Below are positions 28,999 to 37,767 of a stretch of DNA of 64,000 nt, piece by piece; within the stretch, counting starts at the first letter, position 1, and each line of letters opens with the position of its first letter. The notes under the pieces were generated by a model. The model was not told the origin of the DNA. It was given only the letters and a program-made list of their open reading frames with translations, and did not search any database. Location: the NCBI RefSeq assembly GCF_026891095.1, contig NZ_JAPTNL010000002.1, positions 62,001-126,000 on the forward strand, read 5' to 3'. Both the position numbers and the translations under genes were made by a program. Source of the stretch: Roseovarius salincola. GTDB taxonomy: Bacteria > Pseudomonadota > Alphaproteobacteria > Rhodobacterales > Rhodobacteraceae.

Positions 28999-31152
28999 GT
29001 GAGCTGTTTTTCCCGTGGATGGAGCGCCGCGATCGCGCTGGCCCTGTGGCCCTTGCCGGGGCTGGCAGAGGAGCCGGGCACCGGGACGCAGGGCGGGCGG
29101 CTGACCACGACGGTCACCGACAGTTACGGCGCGCCGGGCGGGTTGATCGACATGCCGAGCGCCGAGATGGCGCCGGAGGCGCAGATCTCGACGACGGTTT
29201 CGCATTATGACGGCACCACCAAGACGACGCTGAGCTTTCAGCCGACCCGCTGGCTGAGCACCTCGTTCCGCTATTCGGCCATTCGTGGGCTGCGGCCCGA
29301 TCCGGGCCGCCCGCCCTATGACACCTATTACGACCGCAGTTTCGATCTGCGCATCCGTCTGCTGGAGGAAACCGCCACCCGGCCCGCAGTGGCGCTGGGC
29401 CTGCGCGATTTCGTCGGCACGGGGCTGTTCGGGGGCGAGTATATCGTCGCCACAAAGGCCATCGGCAAGCGACTCAGGTTCACGGGCGGGCTGGGCTGGG
29501 GCCGCCTGGGCAGCCATGGCGCCTTCGCCAACACGGGAACGCGGCCAACGTCGCTGCTGGGCGAAGGCGGCATCCCGACGCATGACCGCTGGTTCCGGGG
29601 CGATGTGGCCGGGTTCGCCGGGCTGAGCTATGCCGCGAGCGAGCGCCTCAACCTGAAGCTGGAATATTCTTCGGATGGCTATGAGCGCGAAGTCCGCGAC
29701 GGCATTACCCGCCACAAATCGCCCTGGAATGTCGGGCTGGATTACAAGGTCAGCGAGGCATTCCGCCTGAGCGCCTATTCGCTCAATGGCAGCGAGCTGG
29801 GCGTGAGCGCGACCTTGTCGCTCAATGCCCGCAAGCCCGTGGTCACTGGCGGGGCCGAAGCCGCGCCGATGCCTGTCGCGCCGCGCGCAGCGGGGGCCGC
29901 GCGCGATCTTGGCTGGACCAGCGGCGGCGCGGCGGGAACCGCCAGGCTGCGCGAGTCGGTCGCCAGCGGCCTCAGGACGGAAGGGCTGGTCCTCCAGGGG
30001 TTTACACATGACGCCACCAGCGCCCATGTGGCGATCCGCAATCCGCGCTATGACATCCGCGCACAGGCGGTGGGGCGCACCGCGCGGGTGCTGACCCGCA
30101 CCCTGCCCGCCTCGATCGAGATGCTGACGATCACGCAGGTCGAACAGGGCATACCGACGAGCGCCGTGACCCTGCGGCGCAGCGATCTGGAGCGGTTGGA
30201 GCACCGCTCTGCCGACGAAATCCTGGCCGCCGCAACCTTCAGCGACCCTTTGAGCATCGGTGGCAAGCCGCTGTCGCTGCGCGAAACCTATCCGCGATTC
30301 GACTGGTCGGTGGGGCCGTTCCTGCGTTTCAGCGTCTTTGACCCGGACAGCCCGGTGCGCGCCAATGGCGGTATCGCATTGAAAGCGGATTATCATATCG
30401 CGCCGGGCTGGCGGGCCTCGGGCGCGGTTTCGGTCAAGCTGTTCGGCGATCTGGACGATGTCAGGACCGTGCCGACCAAGCTGCCGAGGGTGCGCTCGAA
30501 TGTGGGGCGCTATTCGGCGACGAACGACCCCACGCTCGACCACCTGACGCTGGCGCATTACGGGCGACCGGGTAAGGATCTCTATAGCCGGATCACACTG
30601 GGCTATCTTGAAAAGATGTATGCCGGGGCGTCAGGCGAGCTGTTGTGGAAGCCTGTCGGCAGCCGTCTGGCACTGGGCGCCGAGGTCAATTACGTGGTGC
30701 CGCGCGATTTCGATCAGTTGTTCGGCACGCGCAGCCACAGGACCCGCACCGGCACGATCCCGGAAGTGAACGGGCATATCTCGGCCTATTACGATTTCCA
30801 GAACGGGTTTCACGGGCAGCTCGATGTCGGGCGCTATCTTGCCGGGGACTGGGGCGCGACGGTTTCACTGGACCGGGTGTTCGCCAATGGTTGGCGCATC
30901 GGCGCCTATGCGACCAAGACCGACGTATCCGCCACCGCCTTTGGCGAAGGCTCGTTCGACAAGGGCATCAGGATCACGATCCCGCTGTCCTGGGGCGTCG
31001 GGCAGCCGACGCGCAGGCGCTCGGATCTGGTGATCCGATCGCTGTCGCGCGATGGCGGCGCGCGGCTTCATGTGGATGACCGTCTTTACGAGAACATCCG
31101 CGACACCCACCGGCCCGAAATGGCCAAAAGCTGGGGGAAGTTCTGGCGATGA
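28999..31152 (+). CDS. YjbH/GfcD-like exopolysaccharide outer-membrane protein
   Basis: A 717-residue exported protein of the YjbH (DUF940) family. A signal peptide of about 23 residues ends near GLAEEP; beta-strand-rich repeats with alternating aromatic residues follow, with family hallmarks such as YGAPGGLIDMPSA near the N-terminus, LGYLEKMYAG at about 540 and SFDKGIRITIPLSWG near the C-terminus. In E. coli the yjbEFGH and gfcABCD operons make exopolysaccharide or group 4 capsule, and YjbH is a predicted outer-membrane barrel. The start is a GTG with GGAG 7-8 bases upstream. Its stop overlaps the YjbF-like lipoprotein gene (ATGA). Confidence 0.85.
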   Translation: MSCFSRGWSAAIALALWPLPGLAEEPGTGTQGGRLTTTVTDSYGAPGGLIDMPSAEMAPEAQISTTVSHYDGTTKTTLSFQPTRWLSTSFRYSAIRGLRPDPGRPPYDTYYDRSFDLRIRLLEETATRPAVALGLRDFVGTGLFGGEYIVATKAIGKRLRFTGGLGWGRLGSHGAFANTGTRPTSLLGEGGIPTHDRWFRGDVAGFAGLSYAASERLNLKLEYSSDGYEREVRDGITRHKSPWNVGLDYKVSEAFRLSAYSLNGSELGVSATLSLNARKPVVTGGAEAAPMPVAPRAAGAARDLGWTSGGAAGTARLRESVASGLRTEGLVLQGFTHDATSAHVAIRNPRYDIRAQAVGRTARVLTRTLPASIEMLTITQVEQGIPTSAVTLRRSDLERLEHRSADEILAAATFSDPLSIGGKPLSLRETYPRFDWSVGPFLRFSVFDPDSPVRANGGIALKADYHIAPGWRASGAVSVKLFGDLDDVRTVPTKLPRVRSNVGRYSATNDPTLDHLTLAHYGRPGKDLYSRITLGYLEKMYAGASGELLWKPVGSRLALGAEVNYVVPRDFDQLFGTRSHRTRTGTIPEVNGHISAYYDFQNGFHGQLDVGRYLAGDWGATVSLDRVFANGWRIGAYATKTDVSATAFGEGSFDKGIRITIPLSWGVGQPTRRRSDLVIRSLSRDGGARLHVDDRLYENIRDTHRPEMAKSWGKFWR

Positions 31153-31829
31153 AGACACGGTTAGTGCGGATCCTGGCCCTTGGCCTGGCCGGGGCGCTGA
31201 TGGCGGGATGCAGCAGCGGCAAGGAGGACAGCGCGAGCACGCTGGCCATCGTAAAGGGGCTGTTCAAGCCCCGTCCGCAGGCATCGCCCCCCGATGCGGC
31301 GCAGCTGAACGCGGCGATCACGGGTTCGCTTGCGGCGAGTGAGCGGCCTCTGGTGCTGTTGACGCTGGCCGACCACAGGGTGATCACCATCGTCGAGCGG
31401 ATCGAGGTGAATGGCGCGCATGAGACATTCGCGGCACCGGATCGCCGGACCCTGACGCTGATGCAGGGGATGCTGAGCGGCACAAGGGGGCTTGGGCATG
31501 ACCTGATGTCCGCGGATGTGGCTGAAAGCGCGCGGCTGATTTCTGCACGCGAGGACGGCGCGGCGCGGCGCGTTCAGCGATACATGAATGGCGAGAACCA
31601 GATCATCGAGATGACAGCCGATTGCAGCGTGACACGGGGTGATGCGCGGCGCCTGACCATCGGCGAGATCGTGGCGCGCCCGGTGATCGAGATGCACGAG
31701 ACCTGCCGCATGAGCGACTGGCAGTTCGAGAACAGCTATATGGTGGATGCGGCCAGCGGTCGCGTGTTGCAGTCGCGCCAGTGGGTCGGGCCAAGCAATG
31801 GCTATGCGGTGCTGAACGCGTTGCGCTGA
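31149..31829 (+). CDS. YjbF/GfcB-like outer-membrane lipoprotein
   Basis: A 226-residue lipoprotein with lipobox LMAGC (Cys21). The mature part resembles the YjbF/GfcB family of group 4 capsule and exopolysaccharide operons: PLVLLTLADHRVITIVERIEVNG with the expected drop-off of hydrophobicity, a TRGLGHDLMSAD segment, and a C-terminal region with paired cysteines (ADCSV and ETCRM). It is translationally coupled to the YjbH-like gene. A YjbG/GfcC homologue, which lies between these two in enterobacteria, is absent. Confidence 0.85.
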   Translation: MKTRLVRILALGLAGALMAGCSSGKEDSASTLAIVKGLFKPRPQASPPDAAQLNAAITGSLAASERPLVLLTLADHRVITIVERIEVNGAHETFAAPDRRTLTLMQGMLSGTRGLGHDLMSADVAESARLISAREDGAARRVQRYMNGENQIIEMTADCSVTRGDARRLTIGEIVARPVIEMHETCRMSDWQFENSYMVDAASGRVLQSRQWVGPSNGYAVLNALR

Positions 31830-31907
31830 GGCGGTGCGGCAGAGATCAGGGCCTTGCAGGGCGGCTGCGCCACACCGCCTTGCGACGGTGCGGCACCAAG
31901 CCTGCGA

Positions 31908-32138
31908 TCAGGTGTCGCCGCTGGAATCGACGGCGGCAACGGTGATGACGGTCAGGGCCAGGCCGACAGCCACGAGGCCGGCCGTTCCCATGCCGCCGAG
32001 CAATCCGCCGGCAAGGACGCCTTGGCTTGACACGAAGGGATCGGGATTCACGCTGTTGTCGGGCCCTTCGGCGGCGACCGGGGCTGCGGTGGTCAAGGCG
32101 ATGGCTGCGGCTGCGGCGAGGGTCGAAAATGTCTTCAT
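31908..32138 (-). CDS. small exported GfcA/YjbE-like protein
   Basis: A 76-residue protein: an Ala-rich signal peptide (about residues 1-24, cleaved near VAAEG), a short polar linker, then a Gly/Ala/Val hydrophobic helix (about 41-68) ending in DSSGDT. This layout, a tiny secreted protein with a glycine-rich hydrophobic segment and a terminal Asp/Gly/Thr motif, resembles GfcA/YjbE, the first gene of the E. coli capsule operons. The ATG at 32138 has GGAGAG seven bases upstream; longer starts lack this. It is convergent with the YjbF-like gene. The homology is inferred from layout and context, not from strong identity. Confidence 0.65.
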   Translation of the reverse strand: MKTFSTLAAAAAIALTTAAPVAAEGPDNSVNPDPFVSSQGVLAGGLLGGMGTAGLVAVGLALTVITVAAVDSSGDT

Positions 32139-32220
32139 GATACTCTCCAACATTGGCTGACTGGGACTCCCCCGAACGGGGTTATGGGAAGTATTGCACA
32201 ACTTTCGCTCAAACGTAAGC

Positions 32221-32241
32221 CCTCAAACTCTACCTTTGAGG
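32221..32241. promoter_or_regulatory. inverted repeat upstream of the GfcA-like gene
   Basis: CCTCAAA-N7-TTTGAGG lies about 85 bases upstream of the small exported gene. On the minus strand a further TTTGAG copy follows 12 bases after the inner arm, which resembles a repeated operator. Confidence 0.35.
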
Positions 32242-32299
32242 TATCCGGGAGCGGAAATCTCATCCCCCGGAGAGCAGCGCGCCATACACCCAGACCGGA

Positions 32300-33181
32300 T
32301 CAGGCGGGGTCCATTGCGATCAGGGCGGCCTGTTCGGCATCGGCGGCAGCGCGCGCGCCGGTGTCGCCGCCTTCGTGGCGCCAGAGGCAATAGGCCAGCA
32401 TCCGCCAGTGATACCACGGCGCCAGCCGCCGGTAGCGCGCGATGATGGCGGGGTCGCGGTAGCTGGCGAGGAAGGCGGCGTGCTCGGCCGTGTCCAGCGG
32501 CGCGCCGCGATAGCTGAGCTGCATGGCGGGCGAAAGGAACAGAGCGATATCCTCGCAAGGGTCGCCAATGGCGGGGCATTGCCAGTCGATCAGCCGTGCG
32601 CCGGTTTCGCCGACCACCATGTTGGCGGCGACCGGGTCGCCGTGCAGCAGGGTGGCGCGGCCAAGTGCGGGCACCTCGTGGCGAGGCATCAGCGAACGGG
32701 TGGCGCGGGCGGCGTGGGAATCGCAGCGCGCCAGGATCGCCGCGGTCTGTTCGCCAAGCGCAAGGCTGCCATCCGGGGCGTTACGCAGGCCCGGTGGCGG
32801 CGCGATGGCATGCAGGCGCTTGAGCAGCGCGGCCGCCATGTAGGCGCCGCGCGTCCAGGGCGCTCCTTGCAGATGGGCATAGACAAGGCATGGCCCCGCC
32901 GGGGTTTCGCCGAAATACAGGGGGTGCGGCGCAATGCCGTGGCCCGAAAGATGGCGCAGCAGGCGCAGTTCCACCGCCGGATCGTTGGGAAACAGCGGGT
33001 TGGGCGCAGCATGTCTGTAAAGCTTGACCACGACCAGGCCACCCGATGGGCGCGAGACCCGCCAGAGCCGGTTGGTGCGCCCGCCCTCCAGCGCCGTCCA
33101 GGTGGAGTCTGGCGGCACTATGCCTTCGGCGGCCAGCGCCGGGGCCAGCGTTTCGGGCGGAAGGTCGTCTGAATCGGTCAT
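32300..33181 (-). CDS. aminoglycoside phosphotransferase/choline kinase-like protein
   Basis: A 293-residue small-molecule kinase of the APH/choline kinase fold. The N-lobe has GGRTNRLWRVSRPSGGLVVVKLY with the ATP-binding Lys; the C-lobe has the Brenner motif LLHGDPVAANMVV with catalytic Asp and Asn, and the metal-binding LIDWQCPAIGDP. The substrate could be choline, ethanolamine, a sugar or an antibiotic; the IDW and GDPxxD pattern favours a choline/ethanolamine-type kinase. Neighbours are an exopolysaccharide gene set and flgD on the same strand; no operon partner is obvious. Confidence 0.87.
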   Translation of the reverse strand: MTDSDDLPPETLAPALAAEGIVPPDSTWTALEGGRTNRLWRVSRPSGGLVVVKLYRHAAPNPLFPNDPAVELRLLRHLSGHGIAPHPLYFGETPAGPCLVYAHLQGAPWTRGAYMAAALLKRLHAIAPPPGLRNAPDGSLALGEQTAAILARCDSHAARATRSLMPRHEVPALGRATLLHGDPVAANMVVGETGARLIDWQCPAIGDPCEDIALFLSPAMQLSYRGAPLDTAEHAAFLASYRDPAIIARYRRLAPWYHWRMLAYCLWRHEGGDTGARAAADAEQAALIAMDPA

Positions 33182-33255
33182 GGCCGGGGTGGAACCTGCG
33201 GTTCGTCTGCGAATCGCCGGACGCTAGGCCACCGCGACAGGCGAGGCAAGGGCGC

Positions 33256-33936
33256 TCAGCCCTGTGGTTCGCGCAGCCCGAGGATTTCGCCCGAGGCCAC
33301 CTCTTCGCCCCCCTGGAAGATCAGGGTGATCTGGTCGCCATCGTTGCGCGCCTCCACGATCCGTCCATGAAGCTCGGCGGGATGTGCGCCCAGCAGATCG
33401 CCGGCACGATATGATTCCAGCGTGATGTCGTAGCGCCCGGAGGGCAGCGGCGCGCCGTTGCCGCCGACCCCGGCCCATTGCACCGGCCCGGTTTCGGCCT
33501 GCGCATCGAGCCGCTGCACGATGTCGCCCTTGGTGTCGCGCACCACGATCTGCGCGGAATCGGCCAGCGGATCGGCCCGCAGTGTCAGGGTCAGCGGGGT
33601 GCCGTCGAATTCGACAGGGGTCACGGCGCGGGCCTCCATCCCGACCCAGCCAGCCAGTTGCGACATGCCCAGAGCCCCGACACGCGCGCCAAGCGATTCC
33701 AGAAGATCATTGGTGCGCACCTGCTGTTCGACTGTCGAGAAGGTTGCCAGCTGGACAGCGAAATCTGCAGATTCGACCGGATTGAGCGGATCCTGATTGC
33801 GCATCTGCGCGGTCAGCATCTTGAGAAAGGTTTCGAAATCCGAACTGAGCACGGGCCTTTCGTCTGGCGCTGAAGGCGGCGCGGACGCGGGCGGCGGGCT
33901 GGCGGCGGGAGGTATGGGGGAGGTCGGTTCTACCAT
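33256..33936 (-). CDS. flgD: flagellar hook capping protein FlgD
   Basis: A 226-residue FlgD, the scaffold that caps the growing hook and is removed at completion. The N-terminal motif FLKMLTAQMRNQDPLNPVESADFAVQLATFSTVEQ is diagnostic in pattern, preceded by a Pro/Ala/Ser-rich leader of about 30 residues. The C-terminal half has the FlgD Ig-like/tudor domains, with QWAGVGGNGAPLPSGRYDITL. It begins 12 bases after the fliK stop, so fliK-flgD are co-transcribed. Confidence 0.94.
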   Translation of the reverse strand: MVEPTSPIPPAASPPPASAPPSAPDERPVLSSDFETFLKMLTAQMRNQDPLNPVESADFAVQLATFSTVEQQVRTNDLLESLGARVGALGMSQLAGWVGMEARAVTPVEFDGTPLTLTLRADPLADSAQIVVRDTKGDIVQRLDAQAETGPVQWAGVGGNGAPLPSGRYDITLESYRAGDLLGAHPAELHGRIVEARNDGDQITLIFQGGEEVASGEILGLREPQG

Positions 33937-33948
33937 GATGATGCCCTT

Positions 33949-35673
33949 TCAGAGTCTGATATCAACGCGATCCGCAGCGATCCCCAGCGCGGTGGGCGCA
34001 GGGGCCGCCGCAACCGTGGGCGGGGGCGGATCCTCGGGGTTGGCCGCGCGATCCGGCGTGCCGGTGCCGCCCGGTTGCCCGGGGTTGCGCCCGAAGGCGA
34101 ATTCGGTGCTGCCCAAGCCGAGATGGCGGAAATCCTGCGCCAGCATGTCCGCATGGCGGCGCATCAATTCGAGCGTCTCGGGACGTTCGGCGATCACGGT
34201 GACGGTGATCGCCCCGTCGCCGGGTGTCATGCTGATGCGCACCCGGCCAAGTTCGGCCGGGTTCAGCGTCAGTTCGATGGCCTGTTCGCCACCGCCGACA
34301 GCCGTGCCGGCCATGCCGCCGCCAGCACCACCGCCCATGGCCCCCGCAAAGGGGATGGCCCGCTGCACAGCGGCACTGAGCTGTGTGGCGACATGGCGCG
34401 GCAGGTCGGGATGTTGCAGGATTTCGACGCTGGCGCGCAGCGACGCCAGACCGTCAGCAGCAAGGCGCGTATCGCCGTTCTGCCCTGAATCAGAGACGAA
34501 TCTCATTGGTACGTCCAAAGAGTCGATTTGCACGGCCTCTATCGCGTGAAGGGGGGAAGGCGGCGCAGACGCGGGCACGGCATAGGCACGCGACGGCGGC
34601 AAGGCATCAATGGATCGCGGGGCATGACGGGGTGCGGACCTTGGCGTTTCGCTACGCGCCAGGGGGGTGATGACCGGATCGCTTGGCGCGCCGGGCACTG
34701 ACGTCGGCGCAGACGGAACCGCCACAGGGTCGCGCGGGTCGGCGCGGGTATCAGGCGCCACCTGCGGCCGTGGCTGAGCCAGCGCCTGCGGCAGGCCTTG
34801 CGCCTGCGGCCGGGTTTGCGCCTGCGGCCGGGGCACAGGCTGCGCGCCCGGAGCGATAGGCGCGGGTGCGGGCTGATCCCCATCCGTCACGGCATGTGCG
34901 CCCTGTCGGGGCGATTTTCCGGGATCGGGCTCTGCCGCGCTGACGGTGGCGCGCGCGGCCTTGGCGCGCAGGTCGGCTGCGATGTTCTCATCTGCGGGGG
35001 CAGCGCGCTGAAATGCCACCATCGGGGGCGCGGCGCGCTCGGGCGTCGTTGCGGGAGGGTTCAACCGATCGGGCGGATCGGGCGGCACGCTGGCACGGGT
35101 GCCGGTATCGGAGGCCGGCATTGGCGATGGCGGCGGCGTGGCCGTCCTGTTGTCCGCTTGTCCAGTGCCCGTGAAATGGGCGCGGCCCGATACCGGCCGC
35201 TGCATGGGTTCGGGCATGTCGCGCCCGGGCGCGCGCGGCGCGGCATGCGCGATGTTCTGCGTCGGTATGGGCGTGCCTTGCATGGCTTCGGGGTCGGCCT
35301 GCGCCGGTTCCGGAGCGCTGTCGCGCACAGGTTCAGGGCCGGGATGCGGCGCCGCTTCCGGCGCCAACCGGGGCATGAGCGTGGCTTGCGGGACGCTTTC
35401 AGATTCGACCGCCATATCGCGCGCAGACGCATCATCGGAGATCACCGCGTCCGAAGGGACCTCATCTGAGGGCGGGGCATCCGCGGGCAATGCGTCGGCC
35501 AGATCCCCGGGCACCGCCAGAGATGGGCCGCCCTTGCGCGTGGTTTCCAGCGCGTCGAACACCGCCTGAAAACCGGACACGGGCGCGCCATCTGGCGCAA
35601 TGCTGCCATCAATGGCCAGCCGCAGGGTCATTTCGGACATCACGTGCGGCGCGCTTGTCTGAACAAACATCAT
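33949..35673 (-). CDS. fliK: flagellar hook-length control protein FliK
   Basis: A 574-residue protein with a long, low-complexity Pro/Ala/Asp/Gln-rich N-terminal part (about residues 30-400), expected of the FliK molecular ruler. The C-terminal FliK domain shows LTLNPAELGRVRISMTPGDGA, then VTVIAERPETLELMRRHADML and the following helix. It controls hook length and the substrate switch of the flagellar export apparatus. It is upstream of flgD and divergent from the FlgJ-like gene. Confidence 0.92.
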   Translation of the reverse strand: MMFVQTSAPHVMSEMTLRLAIDGSIAPDGAPVSGFQAVFDALETTRKGGPSLAVPGDLADALPADAPPSDEVPSDAVISDDASARDMAVESESVPQATLMPRLAPEAAPHPGPEPVRDSAPEPAQADPEAMQGTPIPTQNIAHAAPRAPGRDMPEPMQRPVSGRAHFTGTGQADNRTATPPPSPMPASDTGTRASVPPDPPDRLNPPATTPERAAPPMVAFQRAAPADENIAADLRAKAARATVSAAEPDPGKSPRQGAHAVTDGDQPAPAPIAPGAQPVPRPQAQTRPQAQGLPQALAQPRPQVAPDTRADPRDPVAVPSAPTSVPGAPSDPVITPLARSETPRSAPRHAPRSIDALPPSRAYAVPASAPPSPLHAIEAVQIDSLDVPMRFVSDSGQNGDTRLAADGLASLRASVEILQHPDLPRHVATQLSAAVQRAIPFAGAMGGGAGGGMAGTAVGGGEQAIELTLNPAELGRVRISMTPGDGAITVTVIAERPETLELMRRHADMLAQDFRHLGLGSTEFAFGRNPGQPGGTGTPDRAANPEDPPPPTVAAAPAPTALGIAADRVDIRL

Positions 35674-35785
35674 CGGCTTCTCCGGCGATCATTCCAATAC
35701 TCGGGAAGGTCGCAGATGCCGGTTACTACTTCTTTACCCAAATGCCGTGAAATGGGGATGTGTATCTTCAATTCGAGGTGAAACA

Positions 35786-36076
35786 GTGACGGATTCTTTA
35801 CCAATCGCCCCATACGTTGCGCCACGGCCCACCCCCTTGGCACCATCGGCGGCACGCGAGGTGGCAGAACGGCTTGAAGCGGGTTTTCTGGCCGAAATGC
35901 TGAAATCCGCCGGCTTTGGCGAACAGACGAACAGCTTTTCGGGCGGGCCGGGCGAGGATCAGTTCGCCTCGTTTCACCGGCAGGCCATCGCCGAACGGAT
36001 GGCGGCAAGCGGTGGAATCGGCCTGGCCGAGAGCTTCTATCGCGCAATAACGGAGACCCATGATGACGCAGGATGA
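35786..36076 (+). CDS. FlgJ-like rod-binding protein (no muramidase domain)
   Basis: A 96-residue protein with the rod-binding domain of FlgJ: AERLEAGFLAEMLKSAGFGE followed by GPGEDQFASFHRQAIAERMAASGGIGLAESFYRA. Unlike enterobacterial FlgJ it lacks the C-terminal peptidoglycan hydrolase, as is usual in alphaproteobacteria. The GTG at 35786 is chosen because GAGGTG lies properly upstream; another GTG 39 bases earlier is less likely. The following FlgN gene starts inside it. Confidence 0.85.
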   Translation: MTDSLPIAPYVAPRPTPLAPSAAREVAERLEAGFLAEMLKSAGFGEQTNSFSGGPGEDQFASFHRQAIAERMAASGGIGLAESFYRAITETHDDAG

Positions 36077-36422
36077 CATGCAGACCCTGATCGACCGGCT
36101 GGACAAGCTACTTGAAACCGAGCGCGCCGCGCTGCTGGCGGGCGATCTGGAAACCATCGGCAGCTTGCTGACGCAAAAGGAGCGGCTGATCGACAGATTC
36201 AATGCGCTCGAGGGCACGCGTGAGCCCGATCTTGCCGGCCTTCAACAGAAGGTGCAGCGCAATCAGGTGCTGTTGGATGGTGCGCTTGAGGGCATCCGGC
36301 GGGTGGCAAGCCGGATGGCCGCGATCCGCCAGGTAAGGCGCTCGCTCGCGACATATGACGAGACCGGGAAGCGACGCACGATCGATGGCACGATGGCGCA
36401 TAACGTCGAAAAGCGGGCGTGA
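36060..36422 (+). CDS. FlgN-like flagellar export chaperone
   Basis: A 120-residue, mostly helical protein with the FlgN pattern: a LDKLLETERAALLAGDLETIGSLLTQKERLI helix pair at the N-terminus and a basic C-terminal tail. FlgN chaperones the hook-filament junction proteins FlgK and FlgL. Its start overlaps the end of the FlgJ-like gene by 17 bases, so the two are coupled. The assignment rests on context plus helical pattern; sequence conservation in this family is low. Confidence 0.8.
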   Translation: MMTQDDMQTLIDRLDKLLETERAALLAGDLETIGSLLTQKERLIDRFNALEGTREPDLAGLQQKVQRNQVLLDGALEGIRRVASRMAAIRQVRRSLATYDETGKRRTIDGTMAHNVEKRA

Positions 36423-36913
36423 GGTATTTGTCTCTAATTCGGCCCAACTTGTCCGTCGGGCTTAGGAGACGATTAGCATTTGGAGACCATGCTGGGCAGG
36501 CATTCGAAAGCGGATGGCGCGGGGCCGCGTGACACACCGGCACCCGCAAGCGCCAGAACGGGGCCTGCGCCGCCTCTTGAAGGGGCGGATATTGAAACCG
36601 GTGCAAAAGCACCAAAGGCTAAAGGAAAATGCCATGGCGACCTTCCAGGCACCACCATGGTGGCCCCCGCCGACAACGACCTTCTTCCTTTTGATGATAA
36701 CTGGCGCGGCGTTTTCGCCCGGCGCGCTCATCCTACCACCTTTCAACTCACCCAATGGACGGTATAGCAGGAAAGAGATTACCGAACCTTTGACGTTTAA
36801 AGTTGAAATGATCGTGTCCGGCCCGGTTGAAGGAAATCATTATTCACTTGCGCATGCTCTTCGGGCCGGGCTAGCACGTAGGTGCCTGCCCGGCTGATCC
36901 AGGGACATTCAAC
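36423..36913. other. intergenic region after flgN, mostly without recognisable genes
   Basis: These 491 bases separate flgN from a methyltransferase gene. No conserved protein is recognised. One possible 87-codon frame (36634-36897) has a ribosome binding site. A CCACCATGGTGG palindrome lies at about 36652-36663. Confidence 0.5.
36634..36897 (+). CDS. possible small hypothetical protein
   Basis: An 87-residue frame starting with ATG eight bases after AAAGGA. The product would have a Pro/Trp-rich start (FQAPPWWPPP), a hydrophobic stretch at about residues 14-33, and a basic C-terminus. I do not recognise it. The codon pattern is not clearly that of a conserved gene, and overlapping frames exist on both strands, so this may not be real. 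Confidence 0.25.
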   Translation: MATFQAPPWWPPPTTTFFLLMITGAAFSPGALILPPFNSPNGRYSRKEITEPLTFKVEMIVSGPVEGNHYSLAHALRAGLARRCLPG

Positions 36914-37714
36914 TTGCCAGACCAAAGGACCCCCTTCGTGCAATGGCTGCGGCGCATTCAGCGCCGCGTTCTGGGTGGTTGGAAAATCACAAGGTACGCG
37001 CCGCGCGGCATCGATGAATTCGCATTCGACGGCCCGAGCGTCCTTGAAGATATACACCGGAAATACGATTACGATGGCGATCTTCTGACGATCTATTCGC
37101 AGCATTCGGGACATCTGGTCCACAAGTGGCACCATTACATTCCGATCTATGACCGCTATTTCACCCCTTTCCGCGGGCATGCGCCAAGGCTGCTGGAAAT
37201 CGGTGTGTCAAAGGGCGGCTCTCTTGCCATTTGGCGCAAGTTCCTTGGCCCGGACGCGACCATCTACGGAATCGACATAGACGAGGACTGCCGCCAGTAT
37301 GACGGTATCGACGGCCAGGTGCGCATCGGCTCGCAGAACGACCCGGCATTTCTAAGATCGGTGATCGCAGAGATGGGCGGTGTGGATATCATCATCGATG
37401 ACGGCAGCCATCGCATGAACGATCTCAAAGCCTCGCTGGATGCCCTGTTTCCGCTTCTCAACAACAATGGCATCTATCTGATCGAGGATCTTCACACGGC
37501 CTACTGGACAGAGTTCGGTGGCGGGCTCGGGACGGCGTCGAATTTCTTTACCTATGTCCGCGACATCGTGGACGACATGCACCATTGGTATCACGAAGAC
37601 GACATGCGGCACCCCGAGATCGCAGGGTCCTGCGCCGCGATCCACATTTACGATTCGATCGTCGTGCTGGAGAAAGCGAAACAGCACCCGCCGGTGCATT
37701 CGACCATCTCGTGA
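36914..37714 (+). CDS. class I SAM-dependent methyltransferase (sugar O-methyltransferase-like)
   Basis: A 266-residue protein with a central class I methyltransferase motif RLLEIGVSKGGSLAIWRKFLG, then YGIDIDEDC and VDIIIDDGSHRMNDL. The pattern is close to the MycE/ElmMI type of sugar 2-O-methyltransferases from macrolide and tetracenomycin pathways; homologues also occur in polysaccharide and flagellar glycan loci. The start is uncertain: TTG at 36914 or GTG at 36938, the latter with AAAGGA eight bases upstream. It is flanked by flgN and tRNA-Thr, so glycan or flagellin modification is only a guess. Confidence 0.8.
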   Translation: MPDQRTPFVQWLRRIQRRVLGGWKITRYAPRGIDEFAFDGPSVLEDIHRKYDYDGDLLTIYSQHSGHLVHKWHHYIPIYDRYFTPFRGHAPRLLEIGVSKGGSLAIWRKFLGPDATIYGIDIDEDCRQYDGIDGQVRIGSQNDPAFLRSVIAEMGGVDIIIDDGSHRMNDLKASLDALFPLLNNNGIYLIEDLHTAYWTEFGGGLGTASNFFTYVRDIVDDMHHWYHEDDMRHPEIAGSCAAIHIYDSIVVLEKAKQHPPVHSTIS

Positions 37715-37767
37715 ACGACGCGGCACGATCCCGACCCGCGCCGGACAACATATCCTGAAAAAGGCTG

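Noticed and set aside
31830..31907. Long-range hairpin AGGCGGTG/CACCGCCT between yjbF-like and GfcA-like genes as a terminator
   Set aside because: The loop is 36 bases and no T-run follows on either strand, so the support is too weak.
36535..36544. CACCGGCACC matching the 3' end of tRNA-Thr, as a possible attachment-site copy
   Set aside because: Only ten bases match and the orientation is opposite to the tRNA, whereas attachment repeats should be direct; no integrase gene is present.
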